NCBI GenBank assembly: GCA_934292725.1
Contig: CAKQXY010000043.1
Location: forward strand, 1 to 29,341
Reading direction: 5' to 3'
DNA from: an uncultured Lachnospiraceae bacterium
GTDB taxonomy: Bacteria; Bacillota; Clostridia; Lachnospirales; Lachnospiraceae
DNA length: 29,341 bases
Shown here: positions 1 to 8,197 of the stretch, piece by piece
How the letters are laid out: each line of letters begins with the position of its first letter
Position numbering within the stretch: the stretch's first letter is position 1
Program-made: the position numbers and the translations under genes
The notes under the pieces: generated by a model
Told to the model about the DNA's origin: nothing
The model's database searches: none
What the model saw: only the letters and a program-made list of their open reading frames with translations

Positions 1-6
1 AAATAC

Positions 7-24
7 GCCGGGGAAGTCCCCGGC
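7..24. other. GC-rich hairpin before the first gene
   Basis: GCCGGGG (7-13), loop AAGT, CCCCGGC (18-24) form a perfect 7-bp stem five bases before the GGAG ribosome binding site of the deacetylase gene. No T-run follows, so it does not look like a simple rho-independent terminator. It may be the base of a processed leader or a hairpin near the ribosome binding site. The window begins here, so its upstream context is missing. Confidence 0.45.
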
Positions 25-37
25 AGATTGGAGAAAC

Positions 38-1792
38 ATGAGTCAGAAAGATACAGGAAAAAACAAGCGAAAAAAGAAAAAAGGCACAGGCCTGATTGTA
101 GTTTGTGTGACACTGCTGATTCTTTTATTTGCTGTACTTAGCATTTTGATTTGGCAGATCATCCGCGTAGGAAACGGAGAGACTGTCGGTTTTGGCGGAA
201 AAACAGGCAATACGCAGGCAGTATCACAAAATACGCCTTCTGTTACGCAGGAAGCTGCACCGACAAGTTCATCAGGAAGCGAGGCAAATGGTGAGGAGGC
301 TCAGACACAGGCGCAGACAGAAGCTGCACAGGCTGAGTCTGCAGCTAATCAGGCACAGGCAGCAGGACAGGCAACTATGATGGAGCCGCAGACATATGAG
401 AATGATGCAAATGGAAATATGATTGTTCCGGAGCGTCAGGCAGGTTCTATGGAAACAGAGCCGGCATGGGAATATGTATTGGAAAAGACTGGCGACATTG
501 TGCTTGATGATGCTAATTATTTAGCAGCGATGTATGATTATGACGGTGCAATCGCAAAGATTCAGTCAGTATCAGGATATGAGAGCAACGCTGCCTATAC
601 AGCAGCCATTGCAGACTATGAGCAGAGAAAGAGCGAGGCTGTTGTCTACGCAGATAACAGCACAATTCCTCATATCTTCTTCCATACTCTTGTTGTTGAT
701 ACAAGCAGAGCTTTTGATGATAACATCGCAATCAGCAAGCAGGATGGTATGAACAAGGTAAAGGATTACAACTATGTAATGACTACTGTAGATGAATTTT
801 GCCGTATTCTCGAAGAAATGTATACAAGAGGATATGTGCTTGTAAGCATCTATGATGTGGCATCATATGAGACGCAGGCAGACGGCACACAGGTTATGAA
901 GCATCAGCCGATTTATCTTCCGGAAGGCAAGAAGCCGTTTGTTTTGTCTGTTGATGATGTAAGCTACTACGAGTACATGACAGGTCATGGTTTTGCAAGC
1001 AAGCTTGTTGTTGGCGAGGATGGAACTCCGACAAGTGAATACACAAATCCGGATGGCAGTGTAATCTATGGTTCATATGATGTTGTTCCGATTCTTGATG
1101 ATTTTGTTGAGACTCATCCAGACTTTTCATATCGCGGCGCTAAGGGTATCATTGCTCTGACTGGATATGAGGGTATCTTTGGATATCGTACAAGTGATTT
1201 CTGGTACAACAGCAACTGCGATTACTTTGATCAGTATTTCTCATGGAATCTGGAGAACAACTTAAAGAAGAAGCAGACTATGTATCAGCCAAATCCTAAT
1301 ATCGAACAGGATAAGGAGAGCGCAAAGCAGGTAGCGCAGGCATGTCGTGATGATGGATGGCTGTTTGCAAGTCATACATGGGGTCACAACAAGGTCGGTG
1401 ATTCTGGATCATATGAGCGTTTTGAGTCTGATTCTCGTTTGTGGGACCGCGAGGTAAAGCCGCTTCTTGGCGATGTTGATATCATCATTTATCCGCAGGG
1501 CGAAGATTTGTATGAGGGTTCCTGGAGAGGTTATGATCCTGCAAATCAAAAGTATCAGCTGTTAAAGGAGTTAGGATTTAGCTACTTCTGCAGCGTTGAC
1601 TCAAACCTTGGATGGACACAGCTTGGAAATGAATATTTTCGTATGGGCCGTGCTAATGTAGACGGACAGCGTATGTGGGAGGCAATCAGCTCATATGTAG
1701 ATCCGTCATCAGGTGCAAAAGATCGTCTGTCAGCATTGATTGATTCCAGATTAGTATTTGACTGGTCCAGACCTACACCGGTAACAAAATAA
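38..1792 (+). CDS. Membrane-anchored polysaccharide-deacetylase-like protein (CE4 fold)
   Basis: The 584-residue protein has a lysine-rich N-terminus (residues 8-15) and one hydrophobic segment at about 18-42. A low-complexity Q/A/S/T/E-rich linker follows (about 55-115), then a large extracellular domain. The CE4-like signals are SVDD at 304-307, in the place of the usual TFDD metal/base motif, and SHTWGH at 445-450, the HxxxH metal pair (H446, H450). A YPQG strand lies near 478. CE4 enzymes remove N-acetyl groups from peptidoglycan or other wall glycans. This is longer than a minimal deacetylase, with an alpha-rich stretch at about 150-205 before the catalytic fold. The start is ATG after GGAGA. 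The substrate is not evident. M24 peptidase follows 19 bases downstream, so the two are probably cotranscribed. Confidence 0.8.
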   Translation: MSQKDTGKNKRKKKKGTGLIVVCVTLLILLFAVLSILIWQIIRVGNGETVGFGGKTGNTQAVSQNTPSVTQEAAPTSSSGSEANGEEAQTQAQTEAAQAESAANQAQAAGQATMMEPQTYENDANGNMIVPERQAGSMETEPAWEYVLEKTGDIVLDDANYLAAMYDYDGAIAKIQSVSGYESNAAYTAAIADYEQRKSEAVVYADNSTIPHIFFHTLVVDTSRAFDDNIAISKQDGMNKVKDYNYVMTTVDEFCRILEEMYTRGYVLVSIYDVASYETQADGTQVMKHQPIYLPEGKKPFVLSVDDVSYYEYMTGHGFASKLVVGEDGTPTSEYTNPDGSVIYGSYDVVPILDDFVETHPDFSYRGAKGIIALTGYEGIFGYRTSDFWYNSNCDYFDQYFSWNLENNLKKKQTMYQPNPNIEQDKESAKQVAQACRDDGWLFASHTWGHNKVGDSGSYERFESDSRLWDREVKPLLGDVDIIIYPQGEDLYEGSWRGYDPANQKYQLLKELGFSYFCSVDSNLGWTQLGNEYFRMGRANVDGQRMWEAISSYVDPSSGAKDRLSALIDSRLVFDWSRPTPVTK

Positions 1793-1811
1793 AAAAAGGC
1801 AGGCAAAAGAG

Positions 1812-2912
1812 ATGGCAAAAGAGACAGTATTTAAGGAAAGAGCACAAAAGGTTTTGGCATCAATGAAGGAAAATGGCATGGATCAGCTTATTGTAAGCGA
1901 TCCTGCCTCCATAAACTATCTGATGGGAAGACTCATGAACCCAGGCGAGCGTCTGATGGTTCTTGTATTTGATGCAGCAGCTGGCAAGACTGAGCTTGTA
2001 ATCAGCAAGCTGTACCCACAGGGAGATAATCCGATTTGGCCGGTTACGTATGTTGATGATGTTGATGACTGCGTTGCAATTCTTTCTGAGAAGATTGCAG
2101 AAACTGGAGTGATTGGCATTGATAAAAACTGGGCAGCAAAGTTTTTGCTTCGTCTTATGGAGCTTCGTCCAAATCTGACTTACAAGAACGGTTCTTATAT
2201 CATTGATAAGATTCGCCAGATTAAGACAAATGAAGAGCAGGAGTTTATGATCGAAGCCTCCAGATTAAACGATCTGGCAGTTGAGCGTCTAATCAAAGAG
2301 GTCAACAAGGGTTATACAGAGAAGGAACTTGCCGATAAGCTGCTTGATATTTATCACGATCTTGGTTCAGAAGGATTTTCCTTCTATCCGATCTGCTGCT
2401 ACGGTGCAAATGCTGCTGACCCGCATCACAGCAACGACGATTCCACCGGAAAATCTGGCGACAGCGTAATTCTTGATATTGGATGCTTGTGGAATGGCTA
2501 TTGCTCAGATATGACAAGAACTGTGTTCTTGGGCAATGTAAGCGAAGAGCAGAAGAAGGTATATAAAATTGTAAAGACAGCTAACGAGCGTGCAATCGCA
2601 GCAGTAAAGCCGGGTGTTCGATTCTGTGATGTAGATGCCGCCGCAAGAGATTACATAACAGAGCAGGGATACGGCCCGTACTTTGTACATCGCACCGGCC
2701 ATAACATCGGTCAGGAAGTTCATGAGGCAGGAGACGTCTCATCAGCAAATACAGATGTATTAAAGCCAGGCATGACCTTCTCCATCGAGCCAGGTATCTA
2801 CTTAACAGGAAACTTTGGTGTGCGTGTTGAGGATCTCGTTCTCGTAACAGAGGATGGATGCAAGGTCCTCAATCACTTTACAAAAGATCTGATTGTAGTA
2901 CCGGAGAAGTAA
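1812..2912 (+). CDS. Xaa-Pro peptidase, M24 family
   Basis: A cytoplasmic metallopeptidase of 366 residues, with no signal peptide, expected to release N-terminal residues that precede proline. The N-terminal creatinase-like domain covers about 1-135 and the pita-bread catalytic domain about 140-360. The dinuclear metal ligands are all visible: D222 (in LDIG), D233 (in SDMTRT), H297 (in HRTGHNIG, with H293 nearby), E326 (in SIEPGIY) and E340 (in VRVED). Length and layout fit PepQ/PepP-type Xaa-Pro dipeptidase or aminopeptidase; the two cannot be separated here. The start is ATG 1812 after an AGGCAGG ribosome binding site. It lies 19 bases after the deacetylase gene, and the strong terminator at 3116 probably ends both. 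Confidence 0.88.
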   Translation: MAKETVFKERAQKVLASMKENGMDQLIVSDPASINYLMGRLMNPGERLMVLVFDAAAGKTELVISKLYPQGDNPIWPVTYVDDVDDCVAILSEKIAETGVIGIDKNWAAKFLLRLMELRPNLTYKNGSYIIDKIRQIKTNEEQEFMIEASRLNDLAVERLIKEVNKGYTEKELADKLLDIYHDLGSEGFSFYPICCYGANAADPHHSNDDSTGKSGDSVILDIGCLWNGYCSDMTRTVFLGNVSEEQKKVYKIVKTANERAIAAVKPGVRFCDVDAAARDYITEQGYGPYFVHRTGHNIGQEVHEAGDVSSANTDVLKPGMTFSIEPGIYLTGNFGVRVEDLVLVTEDGCKVLNHFTKDLIVVPEK

Positions 2913-2931
2913 AACAATATTTGAAAGTTAT

Positions 2932-3100
2932 GGGTAGCTATCGTTACGTAGTGGGCGGTGAGACGATATGTTTTACGAGACGGGACGTTGTAGCGGGCCC
3001 GTTGTCAAAATACACTTACGTTGAAAATATGTAGTGGGGCCTGCGGAGTTGGGCCCGTCGACAAAATCATTCGTCGAACCGCCCTTAGTAAAACTACCGG
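2932..3100 (+). repeat. Structured intergenic element, full-length copy
   Basis: This is a noncoding spacer with nested complementary segments. The outer pair is GGTAG (2933-2937) with CTACC (3094-3098), then TTAC (2944-2947) with GTAA (3088-3091), then GGGCGGT (2953-2959) with ACCGCCC (3078-3084). Inside lie GACGGG (2979-2984) with CCCGTC (3054-3059), and GCGGGCCC (2993-3000) with GGGCCTGC (3037-3044, one G-U). A small hairpin, TCGAC (3058-3062) with GTCGA (3073-3077), overlaps one of these as an alternative. Bases 3036-3071 match 28703-28738 ungapped at 29 of 36 positions, and the 5' half is also related (2972-2998 against 28639-28665). The class is not one I recognise. The rest of the 2913-3266 spacer holds the terminator, promoter and palindrome listed separately. 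Confidence 0.6.
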
Positions 3101-3115
3101 GTATCCACCACAACA

Positions 3116-3167
3116 AACAACCAGCATTGTTGAGAAAAAGTATCAACAATGCTGGTTGTTTTTCTTT
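3116..3167 (+). terminator. Strong rho-independent terminator
   Basis: Arms 3116-3133 and 3143-3160 form a perfect 18-bp stem with a 9-base loop, followed by TTTCTTT. It ends transcription from the deacetylase and peptidase genes, and probably of the structured element between them and the stem. Confidence 0.92.
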
Positions 3168-3184
3168 ATAAAAGCTCGTATAAT
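3156..3184 (+). promoter_or_regulatory. Sigma-A promoter of the ABC exporter operon
   Basis: TTGTTT (3156-3161), a 17-base spacer and a consensus TATAAT (3179-3184). The -35 box lies in the 3' arm of the upstream terminator, so the same bases serve as terminator in RNA and promoter in DNA. Confidence 0.7.
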
Positions 3185-3186
3185 AT

Positions 3187-3208
3187 GAAGTTAGATAATA
3201 CTAACTTC
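3187..3208. promoter_or_regulatory. Palindrome just after the -10 box: candidate operator
   Basis: GAAGTTAG (3187-3194), six bases, CTAACTTC (3201-3208). It starts two bases after the TATAAT box, where a bound repressor would block initiation. The central GTTAG-N6-CTAAC recurs at 11013-11028 in front of the DUF3793-flavodoxin operon. It could also act as a 5' UTR hairpin; no regulator gene is adjacent. Confidence 0.5.
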
Positions 3209-3266
3209 TGGCAGCATAAGCTTAACCAGAACGCAGTCTCATCAATATAAAGAGAGGGGGAACGTC

Positions 3267-3965
3267 ATGTTTCTGGAGATTAAAGGAATCAAAAAACATT
3301 TCGGCGAAGGTGATAGTCGCATTGAAGTGTTAAAGGGAATTGACATGGAGATTGAAAAAGGAGAATTATGCGTGCTTTTGGGGCCTTCAGGTTCTGGAAA
3401 ATCAACACTGTTAAATATTATTGGGGGAATTGACGGTGCAGACAGCGGCTATATTGCAATTAACGGCGAAAAGACAGCCGATATGGACGAAAAGACGCTG
3501 ACGTTGTACAGAAGAAAGCACCTAGGCTATGTTTTTCAGATGTACAATTTGATTCCCAATTTAAATATCAAGGAAAATGTAGAGGTGGGGGCTTATTTAA
3601 GTGACAACCCGCTCAACGTAGATGATTTGTTAAAGACACTTGGCTTGTATGAGCATCGCCATAAGTTGCCAAATCAGTTATCAGGAGGACAGCAGCAGCG
3701 AACAGCTATAGGAAGAGCCATTGTCAAGAATCCGGATATTTTGCTGTGCGATGAGCCGACAGGTGCACTTGACTACGCAACATCAAAGGAGATTTTAAAA
3801 CTAATCGAGCAGGTTAACCGCAAATATGGAAATACTGTTGTTATGGTAACACATAATAACGCAATCGAGAAGATGGCAGATCGCGTCGTAAAGCTTCATG
3901 ATGGCCGTATTCGTGAGAATTGCCGCAATGAGACGCGTATGGCAGCGGAGGATCTGGAATGGTAA
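3267..3965 (+). CDS. ABC transporter ATP-binding protein, MacB/LolD type
   Basis: This 232-residue nucleotide-binding subunit drives an FtsX-type permease. It has Walker A GPSGSGKST (39-47), a Q-loop near 91 (VFQMYN), signature LSGGQQQR (138-145), Walker B ILLCDEPTGALD (158-169) and an H-loop in VMVTHNN. These are the hallmarks of the subfamily that exports lipoproteins, peptides or antimicrobials (MacB, LolD, BceA relatives). The start is ATG after GAGGGGG. The stop overlaps the permease start (ATGGTAA at 3959-3965), so translation is coupled. No two-component system or membrane-fusion protein is adjacent, so the substrate is open. Confidence 0.93.
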   Translation: MFLEIKGIKKHFGEGDSRIEVLKGIDMEIEKGELCVLLGPSGSGKSTLLNIIGGIDGADSGYIAINGEKTADMDEKTLTLYRRKHLGYVFQMYNLIPNLNIKENVEVGAYLSDNPLNVDDLLKTLGLYEHRHKLPNQLSGGQQQRTAIGRAIVKNPDILLCDEPTGALDYATSKEILKLIEQVNRKYGNTVVMVTHNNAIEKMADRVVKLHDGRIRENCRNETRMAAEDLEW

Positions 3966-6235
3966 AGAAAAAATCAAATCCATTGAATAAACGTTTTCTT
4001 AGGGAATTAAAGAGCGAGGCAGGAAAATATATTGTTCTGTTTGTATTTATAGCAGGTGTAATCGCGCTTGTATCTGGATTTTTGGTTGCAAGCGGCAGTA
4101 TGTCACAGGCCTATGATGAAAGTTTTGAAAAATATAATATTGAGGATGGAAATTTTGAGGTTAAAAGAGAGGCATCAAGCGGTCTGTTAGGCGCCTTACA
4201 AAAGGATGGAACAAAGATTTATCCAAACTTCTATAAAGAAGAGCAGACAAAGAATGTGGAGAGTACGCTGCGTATTTTTAAGAAGCGTACAGAAATTGAT
4301 CTGGAATGCCTGATGGAAGGAAGCTTTCCAGAAGATGAAAATGAGATTGCAATTGACCGTATGTATGCCGTAAATAATAAAATTTCTGTTGGAGATGTGA
4401 TGGAGCTTGGAGACGTGTCCTACACAATATGCGGCTTAGTGGCACTTTCTGATTACAGTGCATTGTTTTCATCTACGTCAGATATGATGTTTGACGCTGT
4501 GAGATTTGGTGTGGCTATTGTGACAGAGGATGGATTTAATAAAATCAACGATGATCATCTTCATTACAATTATTCATGGCGTTACAGCGAGCGTCCGTCA
4601 GATGAGAAGGAGGCAAAGACACTCAGCGAATCCTTCTTAAAAACTTTGTATGTAAATGCGCTTTTGAATCTGAACGGTGTCGAAGGCTTTATCCCAGAGT
4701 ATGTAAATCAGGCGATTATATTTACCGGAGATGATATAAAGGGCGATAATGCGATGTTTACCGTATTTCTTTATATCGTTATTGCTATTATTGCATTTGT
4801 ATTTGCCGTGACTACCAGCAACACGATCACAAAGGAATCAGCAGTAATAGGTACACTTCGCGCGTCCGGCTACTCAAAGGGCGAGCTGATTCGTCATTAT
4901 ATGGCAATGCCGATGCTCATTGTCCTGATTGCAGCAGTGATTGGAAATATTTTAGGATACACTGTATTTAAGGGATATATGGCAGCACTGTACTATGCAA
5001 GCTATAGCCTTCCAACTTATGTTACGATCTGGAATGCCGATGCATTTGTAAAGACAACAGTAATTCCTGTGCTTTTGATGTTTGCCATTAATTTTATTAT
5101 GCTGGCAGAAAAGATGAGTCTTTCACCGCTTCGTTTCCTTCGTCGTGATTTGAGCCGCAGACAAAAGAAAAAAGCATTTCGCTTAAAGACTACGATTCCT
5201 ATTATGAAGCGATTCCGTATGAGAATTCTGTTTCAGAACATTCCAAACTATGTCATTTTGTTCATAGGAATTTTGTTCGCAAACCTGATTTTACTGTTCG
5301 GATTTATGTTTGGACCGCTGCTTGATCATTTCGAGCAGGAGATTACAACACATCTTCTTGCAGAGCATCAGTATGTGCTTGTAAGTGAAGAAAAGACAGA
5401 AAATAAAGAGGCTGAAAGCTATGATGTGACGGTATTAAAGACACAGGAGGGACGCTACAAGAGCGAGGAAGTGATGGTGTATGGCGTGCAGGAAAACAGC
5501 GCTTACATAAAGAGCAGCCTTGCAGATGATGAGGTATTGATTTCAAATGCCTATGCAAATAAGCAGCATATCAAGACAGGTGATACAATTACATTGCAGG
5601 AAGAGTATGGGGATAAAACGTATTCCTTTACCGTTACGGGTATCTATACATATCCGGCTGCACTGTCTGTATTTATGAATTGTGATGCGTTTGAGAAAAC
5701 ATTTGAGAAAGGAAGCTATTATCCAGGATATTTTTCAAATGAGGAACTGACTGATTTGACACAGAAAAATATTGCAATGACTATATCAAAGGAAGATTTG
5801 ACAAAGACTACAAGACAGCTTCGACTGTCAATGGGCGGTATGGCTGTTCTCTTTCAGGGCTTTGGTGTGATCATGTTTGCACTGCTTTTATATTTGCTCT
5901 CAAAGGTAGTAATCGAGAAAAATGCGCAGTCAATTTCCATGGCAAAGATTTTAGGCTACAGTGACAAGGAAATCAACCGCTTATATATTCGCACCACCAC
6001 AATCGTATCAGTTGTTTCGCTTGTAGTGACAATTGGGTTATGTATTGTGCTGCTGAAGGTTATTTGCGAGATTGCATTTGCCGAGTATTCTGGTTATCTG
6101 GAATTTTATATGGAACCGGCAGATCTGTTAAAAGTTCTTGTAGCTGGACTAATCACGTATGCCGTGATCTCATTCTTCCAGATCAAAAAAATCAAGGAAA
6201 TTCCGATGACAGATGCATTAAAAAACGTCGAGTAG
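3959..6235 (+). CDS. FtsX/MacB-type ABC transporter permease
   Basis: A 758-residue membrane protein with about eight predicted helices: 23-45, then a long extracellular domain (about 50-260), 264-287, 316-337, 364-384, 430-455, a second extracellular domain (about 460-625), and three helices between about 630 and 750. The duplicated FtsX arrangement fits large single-chain exporters that pair with a MacB/LolD-like ATPase homodimer. These complexes usually act mechanically on envelope substrates rather than by alternating access. It overlaps the ATPase gene by 7 bases. Its 3' end overlaps the convergent pseudouridine synthase gene by 18 bases, with no terminator between them. Confidence 0.9.
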   Translation: MVKKKSNPLNKRFLRELKSEAGKYIVLFVFIAGVIALVSGFLVASGSMSQAYDESFEKYNIEDGNFEVKREASSGLLGALQKDGTKIYPNFYKEEQTKNVESTLRIFKKRTEIDLECLMEGSFPEDENEIAIDRMYAVNNKISVGDVMELGDVSYTICGLVALSDYSALFSSTSDMMFDAVRFGVAIVTEDGFNKINDDHLHYNYSWRYSERPSDEKEAKTLSESFLKTLYVNALLNLNGVEGFIPEYVNQAIIFTGDDIKGDNAMFTVFLYIVIAIIAFVFAVTTSNTITKESAVIGTLRASGYSKGELIRHYMAMPMLIVLIAAVIGNILGYTVFKGYMAALYYASYSLPTYVTIWNADAFVKTTVIPVLLMFAINFIMLAEKMSLSPLRFLRRDLSRRQKKKAFRLKTTIPIMKRFRMRILFQNIPNYVILFIGILFANLILLFGFMFGPLLDHFEQEITTHLLAEHQYVLVSEEKTENKEAESYDVTVLKTQEGRYKSEEVMVYGVQENSAYIKSSLADDEVLISNAYANKQHIKTGDTITLQEEYGDKTYSFTVTGIYTYPAALSVFMNCDAFEKTFEKGSYYPGYFSNEELTDLTQKNIAMTISKEDLTKTTRQLRLSMGGMAVLFQGFGVIMFALLLYLLSKVVIEKNAQSISMAKILGYSDKEINRLYIRTTTIVSVVSLVVTIGLCIVLLKVICEIAFAEYSGYLEFYMEPADLLKVLVAGLITYAVISFFQIKKIKEIPMTDALKNVE

Positions 6236-7111
6236 CACGCGTTTCATATCATCCGGCAGCGGCGCCTCAAAGCAAAGCGGCACATGAGTGATCGGATGCT
6301 CAAAGGAAAGTCGGCATGAGTGGAGCGCCTGGCGTGTGATAAATTCCATATCTGGATTATAAAGGTAATCGCCGACAAGCGGAAAACCTAAATATTTCAT
6401 ATGAATCCGTATCTGATGGGTGCGGCCTGTCTCAAGCTGTAAAGAGACAAGGCTGTGCCCATTTTTTGTTTCTAATGTTTTGTAATGAGTTACGGCGCGT
6501 TCTCCGTGTTCAAAATCTACACAGCGTTCAATTATAGAGCCAGGCTTTCTTGAGAGCGGTGCAGTGATTGTGCCGGACGGCGGAGTAACGACACCACGCA
6601 CAATAGCCAGATACTCACGCGTAATTGCGTGGCGAACAGCCATATCAGAAAGAACGGCAGAGGAAAGTAGATTTTTTGCAATTACTGTAAGCCCTGAGGT
6701 ATCTCTGTCTAAGCGGTTTGTACAGCGAAATATAAAATTGCCGCTGTCACGGTAATACCAGGCAAGAGCATTTGCCAGTGAATTATAATAATTGTCCATA
6801 GACGGATGAATAGGCATTTTAGCTGGCTTATTTGCAACAAGAATATCTTCATCCTCGTAGACAATTGAAAGAGGAAGCTCTACAGGAGGCACATGGTAGG
6901 AAGAATGCTCCTCAACAATATGCACTGTCAGAATGTCGCCTTCATGAAGAGGTGTGTTTGTGCGGCTTGGCATGCCATTTATAAGAAGATGTTCCATGTT
7001 TTTGCGAAGCCGCGTCAAAAGGTGAGAGGAAAAGCCGCGGCGCGATAAAAACTGATCTGCGCGCAGGTCACTTTCCTCAATCGAGACGGTGTAAGTAAGA
7101 GTTCGGTCCAT
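6218..7111 (-). CDS. RluA-family 23S/tRNA pseudouridine synthase
   Basis: The 297-residue enzyme converts uridine to pseudouridine in rRNA or tRNA. An S4-like RNA-binding domain lies at about 14-62 (LRADQFLSRRG). The catalytic domain has motif II RLDRDTSG (133-140, catalytic D135) and the GRTHQIRIHM motif near 240. Family membership (RluA/RluC/RluD) is clear, but the target site is not. The ATG at 7111 is chosen because AAGG lies 8 bases upstream and the S4 domain begins just after; a longer in-frame opening exists but runs into the DMT permease gene. It lies 13 bases after that gene on the same strand, so they form an operon. The 3' end overlaps the convergent permease gene by 18 bases. Confidence 0.9.
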   Translation of the reverse strand: MDRTLTYTVSIEESDLRADQFLSRRGFSSHLLTRLRKNMEHLLINGMPSRTNTPLHEGDILTVHIVEEHSSYHVPPVELPLSIVYEDEDILVANKPAKMPIHPSMDNYYNSLANALAWYYRDSGNFIFRCTNRLDRDTSGLTVIAKNLLSSAVLSDMAVRHAITREYLAIVRGVVTPPSGTITAPLSRKPGSIIERCVDFEHGERAVTHYKTLETKNGHSLVSLQLETGRTHQIRIHMKYLGFPLVGDYLYNPDMEFITRQALHSCRLSFEHPITHVPLCFEAPLPDDMKRVLLDVF

Positions 7112-7124
7112 AAAATGCCTTTCT

Positions 7125-8063
7125 TTAAGATTTTTTTGCAGGCGGCCATGGAAGCTGAGCAAGCACAATTGCCAGAAAAACAATAGCGCATCCTGTAAGC
7201 TCACGTGCCGATAAGGTTTGACCAAGAATCAGCCAGCCGGCAAGAACAGATATAGCAGATTCAAGACTCAAAATAAGAGATGCGATAGTTGGATTCATAC
7301 CCTTTTGGCCTATAATTTGAAGAGTATAGCCGACACCGCAGGAGAGAACACCAGCGTACAAAATAGGTGCCCATGCTGCAAGAATAGAAGAAAGCGATGG
7401 CTGCTCAAAAATAAATGCCGGAATAAGACATACAACTGCGCATACAAAAAACTGTATACACGATAAAGCCACACCATTGCAGCGCGGTGAAAAATAGTCT
7501 ATTACTAAGATATGCACGGCAAATAAGAAAGAGCCGGCAATCAAAAGAAGATCACCCTTGCCAATAGAGCCAAAACCATCAGGAACGCTTAACAGATAAA
7601 GACCGCAGACTGCCAGTGCAACACTGAGCCATACAAGCGGGCTGCAGCGTTTCTTTAAAAATAGGCTAAGAATCGGCACAAGAACAATATAGATAGCGGT
7701 CAGAAAGCCAGCCTTTCCGACGCTTGTGTAGGAAATTCCAATCTGCTGAAGGGAAGAAGCAGCCGCCAGCACAATACCACAGCATAGCCCGCCGAAGAAT
7801 AATGTTTTTCGAGTACTTGAAGATGCGTGAGTTTTGGCTGACTGATTCAATTGGTCTGCCGGTGATACTTCAGAAGAATTTGTGTGGTTTTGAAAGAAAA
7901 AGATGCAAGGGATCAGAAAAAGTGCACCAATCGCAGATCGTATTCCATTAAACGTAAACGGCTTAACATAGTCCATGCCTACGCTTTGTGCGACAAAAGC
8001 AGATCCCCAGATAGCCGCAGTCAAAAGCAGCAAAAATGAGTTTTTTAATTGAGAGCGTTTCAT
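7125..8063 (-). CDS. DMT-superfamily (EamA) permease
   Basis: A 312-residue integral membrane protein with about ten hydrophobic helices in two EamA repeats. Typical motifs are AAIWGSAFVAQSVG in helix 1 and the SLESAISVLAGWLILGQ signature near the C-terminus. A hydrophilic, S/T/N/Q-rich loop at about 68-95 separates helices 2 and 3 and is longer than usual. Members export amino acids, metabolites or drugs, and the substrate cannot be read from sequence. The start is ATG 8063 with AGGA 8 bases upstream; earlier in-frame codons lack a ribosome binding site. The rluA-type gene follows after 13 bases. Confidence 0.88.
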   Translation of the reverse strand: MKRSQLKNSFLLLLTAAIWGSAFVAQSVGMDYVKPFTFNGIRSAIGALFLIPCIFFFQNHTNSSEVSPADQLNQSAKTHASSSTRKTLFFGGLCCGIVLAAASSLQQIGISYTSVGKAGFLTAIYIVLVPILSLFLKKRCSPLVWLSVALAVCGLYLLSVPDGFGSIGKGDLLLIAGSFLFAVHILVIDYFSPRCNGVALSCIQFFVCAVVCLIPAFIFEQPSLSSILAAWAPILYAGVLSCGVGYTLQIIGQKGMNPTIASLILSLESAISVLAGWLILGQTLSARELTGCAIVFLAIVLAQLPWPPAKKS

Positions 8064-8105
8064 AAAAAATCCTTTCATAATAATAAAAATAAGAGTGGAT
8101 TGTAT

Positions 8106-8134
8106 TTGCCAACAATCGTTATCCATGGTATCAT
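8106..8134 (+). promoter_or_regulatory. Promoter for the GH43 gene, facing the DMT promoter
   Basis: TTGCCA (8106-8111), 17 bases, TATCAT (8129-8134) on the plus strand. Its -10 overlaps the -10 of the minus-strand promoter at 8125-8130, so the two polymerases could not occupy the DNA together. This is a consensus match only; no operator for a sugar regulator is obvious. Confidence 0.5.
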
Positions 8135-8153
8135 ACTTTCTAGTTGGGGTCAA
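8125..8153 (-). promoter_or_regulatory. Promoter of the DMT permease-rluA operon
   Basis: On the minus strand TTGACC (8153-8148), 17 bases, TACCAT (8130-8125), about 60 bases before the permease start. Confidence 0.5.
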
Positions 8154-8197
8154 AGGATTTGTTTAAGACAAAAGCCCAATAGATTGGAGGATTGAAC

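Noticed and set aside
2932..3167. T-box or other known riboswitch leader before the ABC exporter (structured region followed by a terminator)
   Set aside because: No AGGGTGG-N-ACCGCG T-box sequence or other aptamer core that I recognise is present, and the exporter promoter lies after the terminator, so the structured RNA belongs to the upstream transcript.
6040..6291. Small plus-strand frame bridging the end of the ABC permease and the rluA gene
   Set aside because: It is an out-of-frame shadow of both genes with no ribosome binding site.
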